In this document: positions 48,301-56,888 of the stretch, one piece after another
Layout of the letters: each line of letters begins with the position of its first letter
Numbering within the stretch: position 1 is the stretch's first letter
NCBI GenBank assembly: GCA_021372535.1
Contig: JAJFUH010000183.1
Location: 45,532 to 109,531, forward strand
DNA: 64,000 nucleotides
DNA from: a bacterium
GTDB taxonomy: Bacteria; Latescibacterota; Latescibacteria; Latescibacterales; Latescibacteraceae
Direction of reading: 5' to 3'
Made by a program: the position numbers and the translations under genes
The notes under the pieces: model-generated
The model's input: the letters and a program-made list of their open reading frames with translations, nothing else
What the model was told of the DNA's origin: nothing
Database searches by the model: none

Positions 48301-49242
48301 ATCGAGATTATCGCGGGTGATGACAGCGAGAATCTCTATTGTTTCGGTGAGAATGGTTCACAGCTCTGGACTCATAAGCTGACCATGTATTACGGTACCG
48401 ATGCGAATGCGGTCGATATAGTGGTCGGCGACATCGATGGTACGGGATCGTCCACCATCCTCGTTTCAACAGCCGGATGGAAACTGTATGCTTTCAAGCC
48501 TGATGGCTCTGTCCGGTGGGAATGTTTTACCTATTATCACCCCGAGACCCGTATCGGAATTCTCCGGCATCGCGACGGTAAGATATTTATTGCGGTCGGT
48601 ACGGAGTATCATACACCGCTCAATATGGTTTCACCGAAGGATGGCAAAGTGATATGGTACACATGGGAAGAGATGGGAAGCGAATTCCTGTCGGTGACCG
48701 ACTACTGCGGTTTTCACCTGACCGACATGGTGTTTGCCGATACGAACGGTGATGGGAATGAGGAAGTGGTTTTCGGCACAAAATATAACCGGATTTATGC
48801 TCTCGAGCCCGCAACCGGAAAAACACAGTGGAATGCCAACACCGGAGGAGAAGTGACTGTGATGAAAACGCTCACAACCTCCCATGACGGCATGACCGCC
48901 ATACTTGTGGGCACCGATGCCGGAGATATTATCCTCTATAACCTGAAGGGCGAGCGGATACGGGCAGTCAGCCTTGGCCGGGGTATTACTGATATAAAGG
49001 TGTTTCCGGCAACTCAGCACAGGCGAACCGATATCGCTGCGGGTACCGAAGACGGCAGGATTGTCGTTCTCGACGAGGATTTCCGGGTACGCGCCGGGCT
49101 GTCGCTCGAAAATGCCGCTGTCAAACAGATACTGGCCGGTGAATATGCCAGCGAGCAGTATGAATTTTCAGTGGTTACCGACCGCTCCATTCAGGTTATG
49201 AGCTATCACCCGTACTACCTGAAAAAATCGCGCCACTACTGA
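45304..49242 (+). CDS. Secreted polysaccharide lyase-like protein (heparinase II/III type) with C-terminal beta-propeller
   Basis: A 1312-residue exported protein with signal peptide (about 8-30, ending VYAYK). The first part has a short region with HLIIIGNIS then an alpha/alpha-toroid like that of chondroitin/heparin lyases (WSIANWGLLYFLSGDKKW, QNHTTFLALSLYYSHRYF), and a beta-sandwich containing FSHGHLDGNTISR, which matches the heparinase II/III HxHxDxN motif. The last ~330 residues repeat DVNHDGSIEIIAGDDSENLY and DTNGDGNEEVVFGTKYN units, a VCBS/PQQ-like propeller with calcium-type D-x-D/N-x-D-G loops. It likely cleaves or binds an acidic polysaccharide outside the cell. The substrate is not deducible. 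Confidence 0.8.
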   Translation: MNISGRLSCVVICFIIIVGFFPRNAVYAYKENNDYIPGAFPKKPIEKNFTIPLDPQELIVIYPAAAKPHVQEMQALLASKCGSTIPFRCADEPLENELGLKHLIIIGNISDNRYALDLYKRRFAFADAYFPGAGGVIVHPAASIWNTGRSVMVIGVSRDEDIMPGFEQFVNLIEQGASTLGIMHYLKSDLELPKPPDSVDSTLDNVRQNLRTTMAPYWSIANWGLLYFLSGDKKWAEHFRDGFYLCHERAEKTGQWVPEGWTNLYFNLWKMVYAWELIDDDPFFTPADRKIIEEVLWGYMTFVRWLPNLDVQNAPLDEGRQNHTTFLALSLYYSHRYFTEKYDIAGLDSMVEKYRRAFDRGQEHSFRPNDDAGNYFYLSPLHLLTYDMSRGDDSFCSSNRLRSLIDLVTATIDNRRDPVSLGDVGGYSHRAKGSARGMELKFYGMGAWFYGDGQYQWLYNWGSKERVISLDTMKSGDKKGENPIQMHFGADRVFSVEDMYSGIYAVDIPEEEPSRFVGVFPVLLDEGALRWSSLRTQNIAHLSVKAGRYSDKISYRWNFDPQDEYMLLDGISTFSHGHLDGNTISRLTWKDRIWLFDLDYIKSTPKYHNGVTVTRNGIQEDPPPLTVLDCAGDFEKFGITRTTSRDYNGADWERTIIWRKGKYFLFLDRIKALRDGDFRLDARWRTRGDVDLAGNLLTVHQGDKTFFIKSADEAERRLEYEADGSRSRWNYPYGNGKTTISHARRDITMTPGDSWIFANLMYAVDDYEELPRNLYKVGEGMYIVDDSESPDLIGLNADALADEGVYTDCSLFVQDSRYIWLLDTTFLGFRNSYIEAPGKVHFEINYRRRTGKLIVPEESTGTFKIRNLEFREIGPLEDEKKDTVRLGSGTYTFNFDFTFKGDFWKNRVPFMSVTSAAERINPESGLKKFEDFGIERIKEYASDDSVTVVCSAGLSGYIAGDTKGRVTRYDKNGGHVLFTVPSSRPVTCMAAADVNHDGSIEIIAGDDSENLYCFGENGSQLWTHKLTMYYGTDANAVDIVVGDIDGTGSSTILVSTAGWKLYAFKPDGSVRWECFTYYHPETRIGILRHRDGKIFIAVGTEYHTPLNMVSPKDGKVIWYTWEEMGSEFLSVTDYCGFHLTDMVFADTNGDGNEEVVFGTKYNRIYALEPATGKTQWNANTGGEVTVMKTLTTSHDGMTAILVGTDAGDIILYNLKGERIRAVSLGRGITDIKVFPATQHRRTDIAAGTEDGRIVVLDEDFRVRAGLSLENAAVKQILAGEYASEQYEFSVVTDRSIQVMSYHPYYLKKSRHY

Positions 49243-49593
49243 TCGATATAAGTCGTAATTCGGAAAACCGGAATATGGTTTATAGTTTGTGGTCTATGGT
49301 TTGTGGTTATTTATTCCGGTTATCCAGTTTGATAAGCATAGAAAACTTTATTTAATCAGAATTGAAAATTTTTTTCGATAGTATGTGATCCCCCTGCCTA
49401 TGGCATCCCACCTTTTTAAAGGGGGAGCGGCTATTTGGGCACTTTCATCCCCCTTTCTATTATAAGGGGGAAACGGCGAAGCCGAGAGGGATCAATCTGT
49501 TAGCTGATTTAACTGGATAACCGGTTTTTAAAACTGCAACGTACCTGAATTTTTTACCATAAACGATAAACAAGAAACCAAGAAATCTCGTTT
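49243..49593. other. Intergenic region with short repeats
   Basis: Lies between convergent genes. It carries the reverse-complement of the ACCACAAACCATA tandem repeat (49277-49308) and a hairpin block CCCCCTTTCTATTATAAGGGGG (within 49388-49492) ending GAAACGGCGAAGCCGAGAGG. No gene is seen. Confidence 0.6.
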
Positions 49594-51741
49594 TTATTCT
49601 ATTTTCCATTCGTTGAGCGGCATGACGACATGATTGACCGTTATGCGTGATGGTTTGCCTCCGACACCAGACTTGCTGACAGCCCTGACGAGGAGCGTAT
49701 TCCTGCCGGGAACAAGAAGCCATGTCCACCGTTCTTCCGCCTGCTCCCAGCCGGTGTTGTCCACGTTTACTTCGTAATGGCTGAAATTGGGCGTATAGGT
49801 TTCGAATTCCATGAAAAGCCGGTCGTTTCCATATCCCTGGGTGATAGTCAGGTGGACGGTGTTCAGATCAGGCCACATGTCACGCGGCCGGTCAGTGTAC
49901 CAGTTGTACTGACCACGAGGAGGGGTTCTGTTGTCATACCAGTTGACATACCCCTGCCAGAAATATCCGCCGCCGTAATGGGACAATGGCCTCGGAAAGG
50001 GTTTTGAATAGAAATTGTTCCGGGGCATCATGCGCATGATCCGCGATTCCATGAAGCCGGTATAAGCATTCGCCTGATGATCGTGGTAGGTAAGCGAGCT
50101 CCGGATGATCGGTGGTTTGTCCTTCCTGTCCTTGAATGAATCGGTGCTGACACGGTAATCGGTTGCCCAGTCCATGGGTCGGTCAGGATAGAAGTAGTCG
50201 AGGTAACGGTTATGGAGTTCGAGGAAGCTCAGCGGTTCGCCGGTATGGATATCGCAGAGGATGTGATTCGGGAAAAACGCATCGAAATAAATCCACTTGC
50301 CGTACTCGTCATTCCAGACCTCGCACACCTCATGACCGTCCACGCCGATAAGCCGCCCCTGCCAGCCGTATACCATGCATAATCCGACAAAAAAGAGATT
50401 TTCCTGGATACACATTCCGCCCCCGCCTCCCTTGTTGACACGTTCCACAATCGAGAGAGCGTCCCACTCCGGATACTCGGGATTCGGAGGTGTCCACTGC
50501 CAGCGTTTCCGGGCGTAATCGAGCAGTTTCATCTGGGCTTCGAGCTCGGTGCGACTTCCGGCGATGACCTTGTCGAGATTTTCACGCTTCCGCAATGTCG
50601 TGAGCTCAGGTCTGTCCCATGGTTCCCATTCCCATGGTACCGAAGGATATTTAACCGGCGGATTGTCGATTTCGGTTACATGAATGTTCTTGTGGAGCGG
50701 CACGGGAAAGCTTTCTTCAAAATCCGCTGTAATGCGGGCGGATTTAATGACCGGGCTGACGAGCGGATTATCGGTTGAAAGAATAGCCTTGAACTGGAGA
50801 TACCGCCTGTTGAACACACCCCCGTCGATTTCAAGATCAACGGAGGGTCCGTTTCCGGCAGGTTCATAGGGCTCCCAGTTCTTCGAATACGGGCCCGGGC
50901 TTGTTCCTTTCCGGATATAAAGTGAGAGCGTCGAGCCCGGAGGAACTTCGGACATGACGGAGAATTTCAATTTCTTGATGGTCCTCATCTGCATGATGAC
51001 CGTATCGGAATCGCCTTTCCAGAGGTCGATAACCGGGCTTTCCAGCCATCCGGTTTTGACATGCCGTTCGAGACTTATCCGCACAGAGTATTCGGCGCGG
51101 AGCTTATTGTCGGCTCCGAAAGAACTTTTTTTCCATGATCTGCCGCCGTCGAAGGATTTATAGGAAGTTTCTCCGACAGACGTCGGGTCACCACCTCCTG
51201 CCTCGTATTCGTCTGCCCGCGCCAGCTGCAGTATCCAGCCCTCCTTTTCCGTTTGAGCCTCGGGGCAGGAGAGATCGATGACATTCTCTCCCTTCTTGAG
51301 CCATTCGACAGGAAATTCGATCCAGCGGACTGTTTCCCAGCCTTTCCGTTCAGTATTGTCGACCTGTGTCCGGTGCCCGTTAATTTCGCACGTAAGCGGA
51401 AATTTTGGATTACGGTTCGGGAAGAGATACAGCCAGGCTTTGTGCGCCCGTGGATCATCAATTGTCAGTACTTTCCGCGCCCTGTTTTTTCCCCAGACGC
51501 TGTCGATATAAATCCCTTTGTCGCTGGTGCCTGCTCCCGGGCTGTCGTTTTCGATGAGGTCCACGTTGAACAGGCACACGCCTCCGTCCGGATGTTTCAT
51601 GAGCATGTGCATGAATCCCGTGTCGTAGATCGTTTCCGCGTCGGCGCTCCATGTGACAGTCTCGATCTCCGCATGAACCGGAGCGATACTCACCATGAAG
51701 AACGCGACCGATTCCATCAATACAATCAATATTTTTCGCAT
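49594..51741 (-). CDS. Secreted transglutaminase-like protein, array copy 1
   Basis: A 715-residue member of a four-gene paralog family. ATG 51741 follows CGGAG; a longer frame to 51798 adds a doubtful 19 residues. The signal peptide ends near VHAE. An N-terminal beta domain opens with YDTGFMHMLMKHPDGGVCLF, a middle part has the Asp-box SFDGGRSW, then a beta-sandwich. The transglutaminase-like domain keeps Cys444 (GGMCIQ), His470 (GHEVCEVW) and Asp487 (YFDAFF). A C-terminal Fn3-like region has FSHYEVNVDNTGW. This is the most divergent copy, ending NEWKIE instead of LADYMNYK. It could act as a cysteine peptidase or cross-linker on an extracellular protein. Confidence 0.85.
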   Translation of the reverse strand: MRKILIVLMESVAFFMVSIAPVHAEIETVTWSADAETIYDTGFMHMLMKHPDGGVCLFNVDLIENDSPGAGTSDKGIYIDSVWGKNRARKVLTIDDPRAHKAWLYLFPNRNPKFPLTCEINGHRTQVDNTERKGWETVRWIEFPVEWLKKGENVIDLSCPEAQTEKEGWILQLARADEYEAGGGDPTSVGETSYKSFDGGRSWKKSSFGADNKLRAEYSVRISLERHVKTGWLESPVIDLWKGDSDTVIMQMRTIKKLKFSVMSEVPPGSTLSLYIRKGTSPGPYSKNWEPYEPAGNGPSVDLEIDGGVFNRRYLQFKAILSTDNPLVSPVIKSARITADFEESFPVPLHKNIHVTEIDNPPVKYPSVPWEWEPWDRPELTTLRKRENLDKVIAGSRTELEAQMKLLDYARKRWQWTPPNPEYPEWDALSIVERVNKGGGGGMCIQENLFFVGLCMVYGWQGRLIGVDGHEVCEVWNDEYGKWIYFDAFFPNHILCDIHTGEPLSFLELHNRYLDYFYPDRPMDWATDYRVSTDSFKDRKDKPPIIRSSLTYHDHQANAYTGFMESRIMRMMPRNNFYSKPFPRPLSHYGGGYFWQGYVNWYDNRTPPRGQYNWYTDRPRDMWPDLNTVHLTITQGYGNDRLFMEFETYTPNFSHYEVNVDNTGWEQAEERWTWLLVPGRNTLLVRAVSKSGVGGKPSRITVNHVVMPLNEWKIE

Positions 51742-51950
51742 TGAACACACTCCGGGAGAATTATTGCTCCGATGGTTAAATATGTAAAACCGAATCATAT
51801 AAGTTTTTAAAAATTACAAACACATAGATTCAGCTGAAAATTCCTCATAAAAAAGAGGGATGCCCGCCTCGCCGTCTCGTTGCTCTGTCGCAGCGGAGCG
51901 GGAGGACAATGAATGGGGCTTCATCCCATCATCCAGATTATTATAACAGC

Positions 51951-54107
51951 CTATTTATAATTCATATAATCTGCAAGCGGCGCATCGGCATGATTGATTA
52001 CACACGTTGACGGCTTTCCTTTCGCGCCGAGTTTATTGACCGCACGTACGGCAATAGTGTTCCTCCCGGACTGGAGCAGCCATGTCCAGCGGTCGCCGAC
52101 CTTTTTCCAGCCGGTGTCGTCAACATTGACCTCGTAATGGCTGAAATTGGGTGTGTAGGTTTCAAACCTCAGGAAGAGACGGTCGTTGCCGAATCCCGTT
52201 GTCGCATCGACGTGCACCTTGTTGAGGTCGGGCCACATGTCGCGGGGACGGTCGGTCTGCCATGAGTATTTACGGTTCGGCGGCGTCCGGTTGTCGTACC
52301 AGTTGATATAGCCGTTCCAAGCCAGACAGCCGCTGTACCCGTGGGTCAGGGGCACCGGATACGGTTTCTCGTACCAGTTGTTTCGAGGCACCATGCGCAT
52401 GAACCCCGCATTGATCAGACCGGTGAATCCCTCCATCGGTCCGCCGTAAAACTTGTGCTGGGTGAGCGAGCCGCGTTTGACCGGGGGAAGATCGTTTTCC
52501 CGGAGCTTTTTCCAGTCGAACATATCGTTCATCCAGTCGAGGGTCTGTCCCGGGAAAAAGTAGTCGAGGTAACGTTTGTGGAGCTCGAGCATACCGAGCG
52601 GTTCACAGGTCACGGCATCGTAATTGTATTGATTCACATAATCGGCGTCGAGGAATATCCATTTGCCGTATTCATCGTTCCAGACCTCGACAACTTCGTG
52701 GATGGCGCAGTTGACAATCCGGGCCTGCCATCCGTACGCCATGCAGAGACCGCCGAGAACGCTGTTGAAATGGAGGCAGTAACCGCCCGCGCCCGCCTTG
52801 TCGATACGGTCGAGAATGCTCTTGGCATCCCATCCCGGAAACTCGGGCATCGGGTCGGAGTGGCGCCACCGTTTTGTAACATCGTCGAGAAGCTTCACCT
52901 GTGCATCGAACTGCGTTCTGCTTCCGGCAATGACCTCATCGAGATTTTCACGCTCCCTGATTTCTTTAAATTCGGGGCGGTCCCATTTTTCCCATTCCCA
53001 GTTCACCGATGAATATTTAATAGGCGGATTCTCATATTCGACTACATGGATGTTTTTATGGAGTGGGACGCGCTCGAACAGTTCAGCGGTCACCCGGGCT
53101 GATTTTATAATCGGGCTTTTCAGGGGATCGTCCGAATACAGAACGGCCTTAAACTGAACATACCGTCTGTTGAGATCGGCTCCACCGGTTTCAAAGTCAA
53201 GACGGGGAGTACTGCCGATGAACTGGTATGGTTCCCATTCATCCGAGAAGGGCTGCGGGTTTGTTCCCTTTCGAAAATAATACTCGATTCTGGTTCCTGC
53301 GGGGACTTCGGAATCGATGGTCAGTGTCATTTTCCCGATCTCACGGAGCGGTACGATAAAGCTGTCCGAGTCTCCTTTCCAGAGATCGATAACAGGGCTT
53401 TCCAGCCATCCCGAGCGGACAAATCGGTCGAGGCTGAGACGGATGCCGTACTCCGCCCTGTCTTTCTGTTCAGCTCCGAATGGGCTCTGTTTCCATGTTT
53501 TTCCACCATCGAAGGATTTAAAGGATGATTCACCGACATGGGCCGGATCGCCCCCGCCGTAAATGAATTCATCAGCCCGTGATATCTGGAGTTCCCATCC
53601 CTCTTTTTCGGTTTGAGCCTCCGGGCAATACAACTCAATGACATTCTTGCCCTTTTTAAGCCACTGTGCCGGAAATTCACTCCAGCGATACCATTCGACA
53701 TTTTTCGTGATATCCCATGTCGGAATCTGATTCTCGTTCCCGTTCACCGTGAACCTGAGGGGATATTTTCCTGACCGGTAATTGGGGAGCACGACAATCC
53801 ATGCCGAATATGCACGCGGATCATCGAGATACAGGATTTTTCGTGCCCTGAAAGCGCCCCAGATGGTATCGGTGTATACTCCTTTTTCACTCTGTCCAGA
53901 ACCGGGAGCATCGTTCTCGATGAGGTCCATGTTGAATAGACAGACGCCGCCATCAGGATTTTTCATGAGCATGTGCATAAACCCGGTGTCATACACCATT
54001 TCGGTGTCGCCGCCCCATGAAGTATGCACAGTATCAGCATGGAGTGATGCCAGTCCTGGGGACAGTATTAAAGAAAGGAAAAAGACTGTTTTTGTTAAGT
54101 GTTTCAT
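51951..54107 (-). CDS. Secreted transglutaminase-like protein, array copy 2
   Basis: A 718-residue paralog collinear with copies 1 and 3: no gap is needed against copy 3 for the first 490 residues. Signal peptide to LHAD; Asp-box SFDGGKTW near 198; catalytic-type Cys444 (GGYCLH), His470 (IHEVVEVW) and Asp487 (FLDADY). The C-terminal block from TDRPRDMWPDLNKVH to ADAPLADYMNYK is almost identical to that of copy 3. GGGAG precedes ATG 54107. The 209-base gap before copy 1 contains a GC-rich stretch (GCCCGCCTCGCCGTCTCGTT) but no gene. Confidence 0.87.
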   Translation of the reverse strand: MKHLTKTVFFLSLILSPGLASLHADTVHTSWGGDTEMVYDTGFMHMLMKNPDGGVCLFNMDLIENDAPGSGQSEKGVYTDTIWGAFRARKILYLDDPRAYSAWIVVLPNYRSGKYPLRFTVNGNENQIPTWDITKNVEWYRWSEFPAQWLKKGKNVIELYCPEAQTEKEGWELQISRADEFIYGGGDPAHVGESSFKSFDGGKTWKQSPFGAEQKDRAEYGIRLSLDRFVRSGWLESPVIDLWKGDSDSFIVPLREIGKMTLTIDSEVPAGTRIEYYFRKGTNPQPFSDEWEPYQFIGSTPRLDFETGGADLNRRYVQFKAVLYSDDPLKSPIIKSARVTAELFERVPLHKNIHVVEYENPPIKYSSVNWEWEKWDRPEFKEIRERENLDEVIAGSRTQFDAQVKLLDDVTKRWRHSDPMPEFPGWDAKSILDRIDKAGAGGYCLHFNSVLGGLCMAYGWQARIVNCAIHEVVEVWNDEYGKWIFLDADYVNQYNYDAVTCEPLGMLELHKRYLDYFFPGQTLDWMNDMFDWKKLRENDLPPVKRGSLTQHKFYGGPMEGFTGLINAGFMRMVPRNNWYEKPYPVPLTHGYSGCLAWNGYINWYDNRTPPNRKYSWQTDRPRDMWPDLNKVHVDATTGFGNDRLFLRFETYTPNFSHYEVNVDDTGWKKVGDRWTWLLQSGRNTIAVRAVNKLGAKGKPSTCVINHADAPLADYMNYK

Positions 54108-54197
54108 GATTGTCTCCCATATGACATGTATCGGTTGTTCAATTTCGAGCTCTCATCATGTACCATGCCCGAATACCTGATAGAATACGTTTTTCAT

Positions 54198-54236
54198 CCC
54201 TCTCCTGTTTACGGGAGAAGGACCGGGGGTGAGGGT
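54198..54236. repeat. CCCTCTCC...GGGTGAGGG short repeat
   Basis: CCCTCTCCTGTTTACGGGAG with AGGACCGGGGGTGAGGG lies between copies 2 and 3. This unit belongs to a hairpin repeat common between genes in environmental genomes. Confidence 0.5.
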
Positions 54237-54269
54237 AATAATTCTATGAAACCGTATTTAAAAAGTTTC

Positions 54270-56411
54270 TCATTTATAATTCATATAGTCCGCCAGCGGA
54301 GCATCCGCATGATTGACAGCAAACGTTGATGGCTTTCCTTTTGCGCCGAGCTTGTTGACAGCGCGGACTGCAAGGGTGTTTCTCCCCGACTGGAGCAGCC
54401 ATGTCCAGCGGTCGCCGACCTTTTTCCAGCCGGTATCGTCCACATTCACCTCGTAATGGCTGAAATTGGGTGTGTAGGTTTCGAACCTCAGAAAGAGGCG
54501 GCCGTTGCCGAATCCCGTTGTCGCATCGACATGCACCTTGTTGAGATCGGGCCACATATCGCGGGGACGGTCGGTTTGCCAGGTATACTTGCGGTTCGGC
54601 GGCGTCCGGCTGTCATACCAGTTGACATACCCGTTCCACGGCCAGTTCGTGCCGCTGCCGTGCGTGACCGGGCGCGGATAGGGCTTTTCGTACCAGTTGT
54701 TCCGGGGTATCAGGCGCATGAACGCCGCATTGATGAAGCCCGTCAGCACCGTGTTCTGGTGGTCGGTCAGCGAACCGCGCTTCACCGATGGCGGCTGGTC
54801 CTCCTTGAGCTTGAACCAGTCGAATTTGTCGTTCATCCAGTCGAGCGTGTGTCCGGGAAAGTAGTAGTCGAGATACCGCTCATGGAGTTCGAGGAGATTG
54901 AGCGGCTCCGCAGTCTCGACATCATAATTGTAGTGGTTTTCGTAATCGGCGTCAAAAAACACCCACTTGCCGTAGTCGTCGTTCCAGACCTCCACGACCT
55001 CGTGAATGACGACGTTGACGATTCGCGCCTGCCAGCCGTACGCCATGCACATACCCGCAAGGAGATTATTGAATGTCAGGCAGTATCCGCCGCCGCCTGT
55101 GGTCTCAACCCGGTTGAGTATGGACAGGGCGTCCCATCCCGGGAATTCGGGGAACGGGCTGCTGTGACGCCAGCGGCGTGTCACATAATCAAGGAGCCTG
55201 ACCTGCGCGTCCAGTTCGGTCCTGCTCCCCTCGATGACCTCGTCGAGGTTCTCGCGTTCGCGGAGTTCTTTGAACTCGGGGCGGTCCCATTTTTCCCATT
55301 CCCAGTCGAGAGAGGAATATCTGATTGGTGGATTGTCGCTCGTAACGACATGGATGTTCCGGGGGAGCGGAACACGTTCGAACAGTTCAGCGGTGACTCG
55401 CGCCGACTTGACAACGGGGGTGAGGAGGGGGTTTTCGGTCGAAAGTACAACTTTAAACTGAATATAGCGACGGTTGAGTTTGGCATCACCCGTTTCGAAG
55501 TCGAGACTGGGGCCGTTGCCTATGAACTCGTACGGTTCCCATGTGGCTGAAAATGGCTGCGGATCGGTGCCCTTGCGAAAATAGTACTCGATCTTCGTTC
55601 CTTGGGGCATCTCGGATTCGATGACCAGTTTCATCTTTCCGATTTCGCGGAGCGGGACGATGAAATCGTTCGAGTCGCCCTTCCAGAGGTCTATTACCGG
55701 GCTTTCGAGCCATCCGGTTTTCACCGAGCGGTCGAGGCTGAGCCGGATCGAGTATTCGGCGCGTGTCTGTCCTAGGGGGCCGAACGGGCTCTCTTTCCAT
55801 GATTCACCGCCATCCGTGGACTTGAACGATGTTTTCCCCACATCCTTCGGGTCGCCGCCGCCTGTCTCGAATTCATCGGCGCGCGATATGAAGATTTCCC
55901 ATCCATCCTCGGCAGTCTGCGCTTCGGGACAGTACAGGTCGATAACATTCCTTCCCTTTTTGAGCCATTCCGCCGGAAACTCGCTCCAGCGGTACCATTC
56001 CTTGTTCTTTTCGGTGTCCCAGTTGGAAATCTGGCTTTCCCTGCCATTGACCGTGAATTTCAGGGGATATTTCCCCGATTTATAGTAGGGGAAAATGACC
56101 ACCCATGCCGAATGAGCGCGGGGATCGTCCACATTGAGAATCTTCCGGGCGCGGTTTTTTCCCCAGATGATGTCGGTGCAGACGCCTTTTTCGCTCTGTC
56201 CAGCGCCGGGAGAGTCGTTTTCGACGAGGTCCATGTCGAAAAGACATACGCCGCCGTCCGGGTGTTTCATGAGCATGTGCATGAATCCGGTGTCATACAC
56301 CATTTCGGCGCTGCCGCCCCATGTCGTGGTGACCGTGCCTGCATCGGCCGGTTTTAATCCCGAAAGAACAAGAAACATGACTGAAAGATACAGTACAACT
56401 TTCTTCTGCAT
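54270..56411 (-). CDS. Secreted transglutaminase-like protein, array copy 3
   Basis: A 713-residue paralog. The signal peptide ends near ADAG. The triad is Cys444 (GGYCLT), His470 (IHEVVEVW) and Asp487 (FFDADY); the Asp-box is STDGGESW near 198. The N-terminal half (for example DVGKTSFKS and SPFGPLGQTRAEYSIR) matches copy 4 closely, whereas the C-terminal 110 residues match copy 2, so the gene looks mosaic. AAGGAG precedes ATG 56411. Probably cleaves or cross-links extracellular protein; the specificity is unknown. Confidence 0.87.
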   Translation of the reverse strand: MQKKVVLYLSVMFLVLSGLKPADAGTVTTTWGGSAEMVYDTGFMHMLMKHPDGGVCLFDMDLVENDSPGAGQSEKGVCTDIIWGKNRARKILNVDDPRAHSAWVVIFPYYKSGKYPLKFTVNGRESQISNWDTEKNKEWYRWSEFPAEWLKKGRNVIDLYCPEAQTAEDGWEIFISRADEFETGGGDPKDVGKTSFKSTDGGESWKESPFGPLGQTRAEYSIRLSLDRSVKTGWLESPVIDLWKGDSNDFIVPLREIGKMKLVIESEMPQGTKIEYYFRKGTDPQPFSATWEPYEFIGNGPSLDFETGDAKLNRRYIQFKVVLSTENPLLTPVVKSARVTAELFERVPLPRNIHVVTSDNPPIRYSSLDWEWEKWDRPEFKELRERENLDEVIEGSRTELDAQVRLLDYVTRRWRHSSPFPEFPGWDALSILNRVETTGGGGYCLTFNNLLAGMCMAYGWQARIVNVVIHEVVEVWNDDYGKWVFFDADYENHYNYDVETAEPLNLLELHERYLDYYFPGHTLDWMNDKFDWFKLKEDQPPSVKRGSLTDHQNTVLTGFINAAFMRLIPRNNWYEKPYPRPVTHGSGTNWPWNGYVNWYDSRTPPNRKYTWQTDRPRDMWPDLNKVHVDATTGFGNGRLFLRFETYTPNFSHYEVNVDDTGWKKVGDRWTWLLQSGRNTLAVRAVNKLGAKGKPSTFAVNHADAPLADYMNYK

Positions 56412-56888
56412 GGAATGTCTCCTTGCTGAGTAAGGTAGTTATTGAGAATCGTAATAGTCATAGAGAGGATGATATAATAAAGTTACGGTTTTATCAAGCG
56501 ATATGACACTGTTTTCCTGTCGTTTTTTCAGAGGTGTCCTGTCAGTTCAGTATAGTATAGAAACGGAATAGTAAGGTGGCAGAGGGGCAAAAAGACAAGG
56601 AGGTTAAAGCACATATAATAGCTTGAAAATATTAGAAATAATAAAATTTATATCCGTGAAAATCAGCCCAATCCGTGTTCCATTGAATAATGTGAATAAC
56701 TCCCATGACCAGAGATGGTCACACCGAAGGCTGAAAAATGTATACAGGCTGTATATGGATTCCCGATTAAAGATTCGGGAATGACGGCGTTACAGGAATT
56801 CCTGACACTATGCTGGTGCTTCGGCACTTGGAACCGTTGATGCATTTTCAGATAAAACGTATCTACCCAATTGCCGGAAGCACTGTGC
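56412..56888. other. Intergenic region with repeat fragments
   Basis: 477 bases without a gene. It has a fragment of the two-part repeat (56643-56690, ATCCGTGAAAATCAGCCCAA) and a reversed copy of the GGATTCCCG...CGGGAATGAC hairpin (56757-56793). Confidence 0.6.

Noticed and set aside
54456-55550. 364-codon open frame on the + strand
   Set aside because: Antisense to array copy 3; similar shadows recur at the same place in copies 2 and 4, as expected from conserved coding on the other strand.
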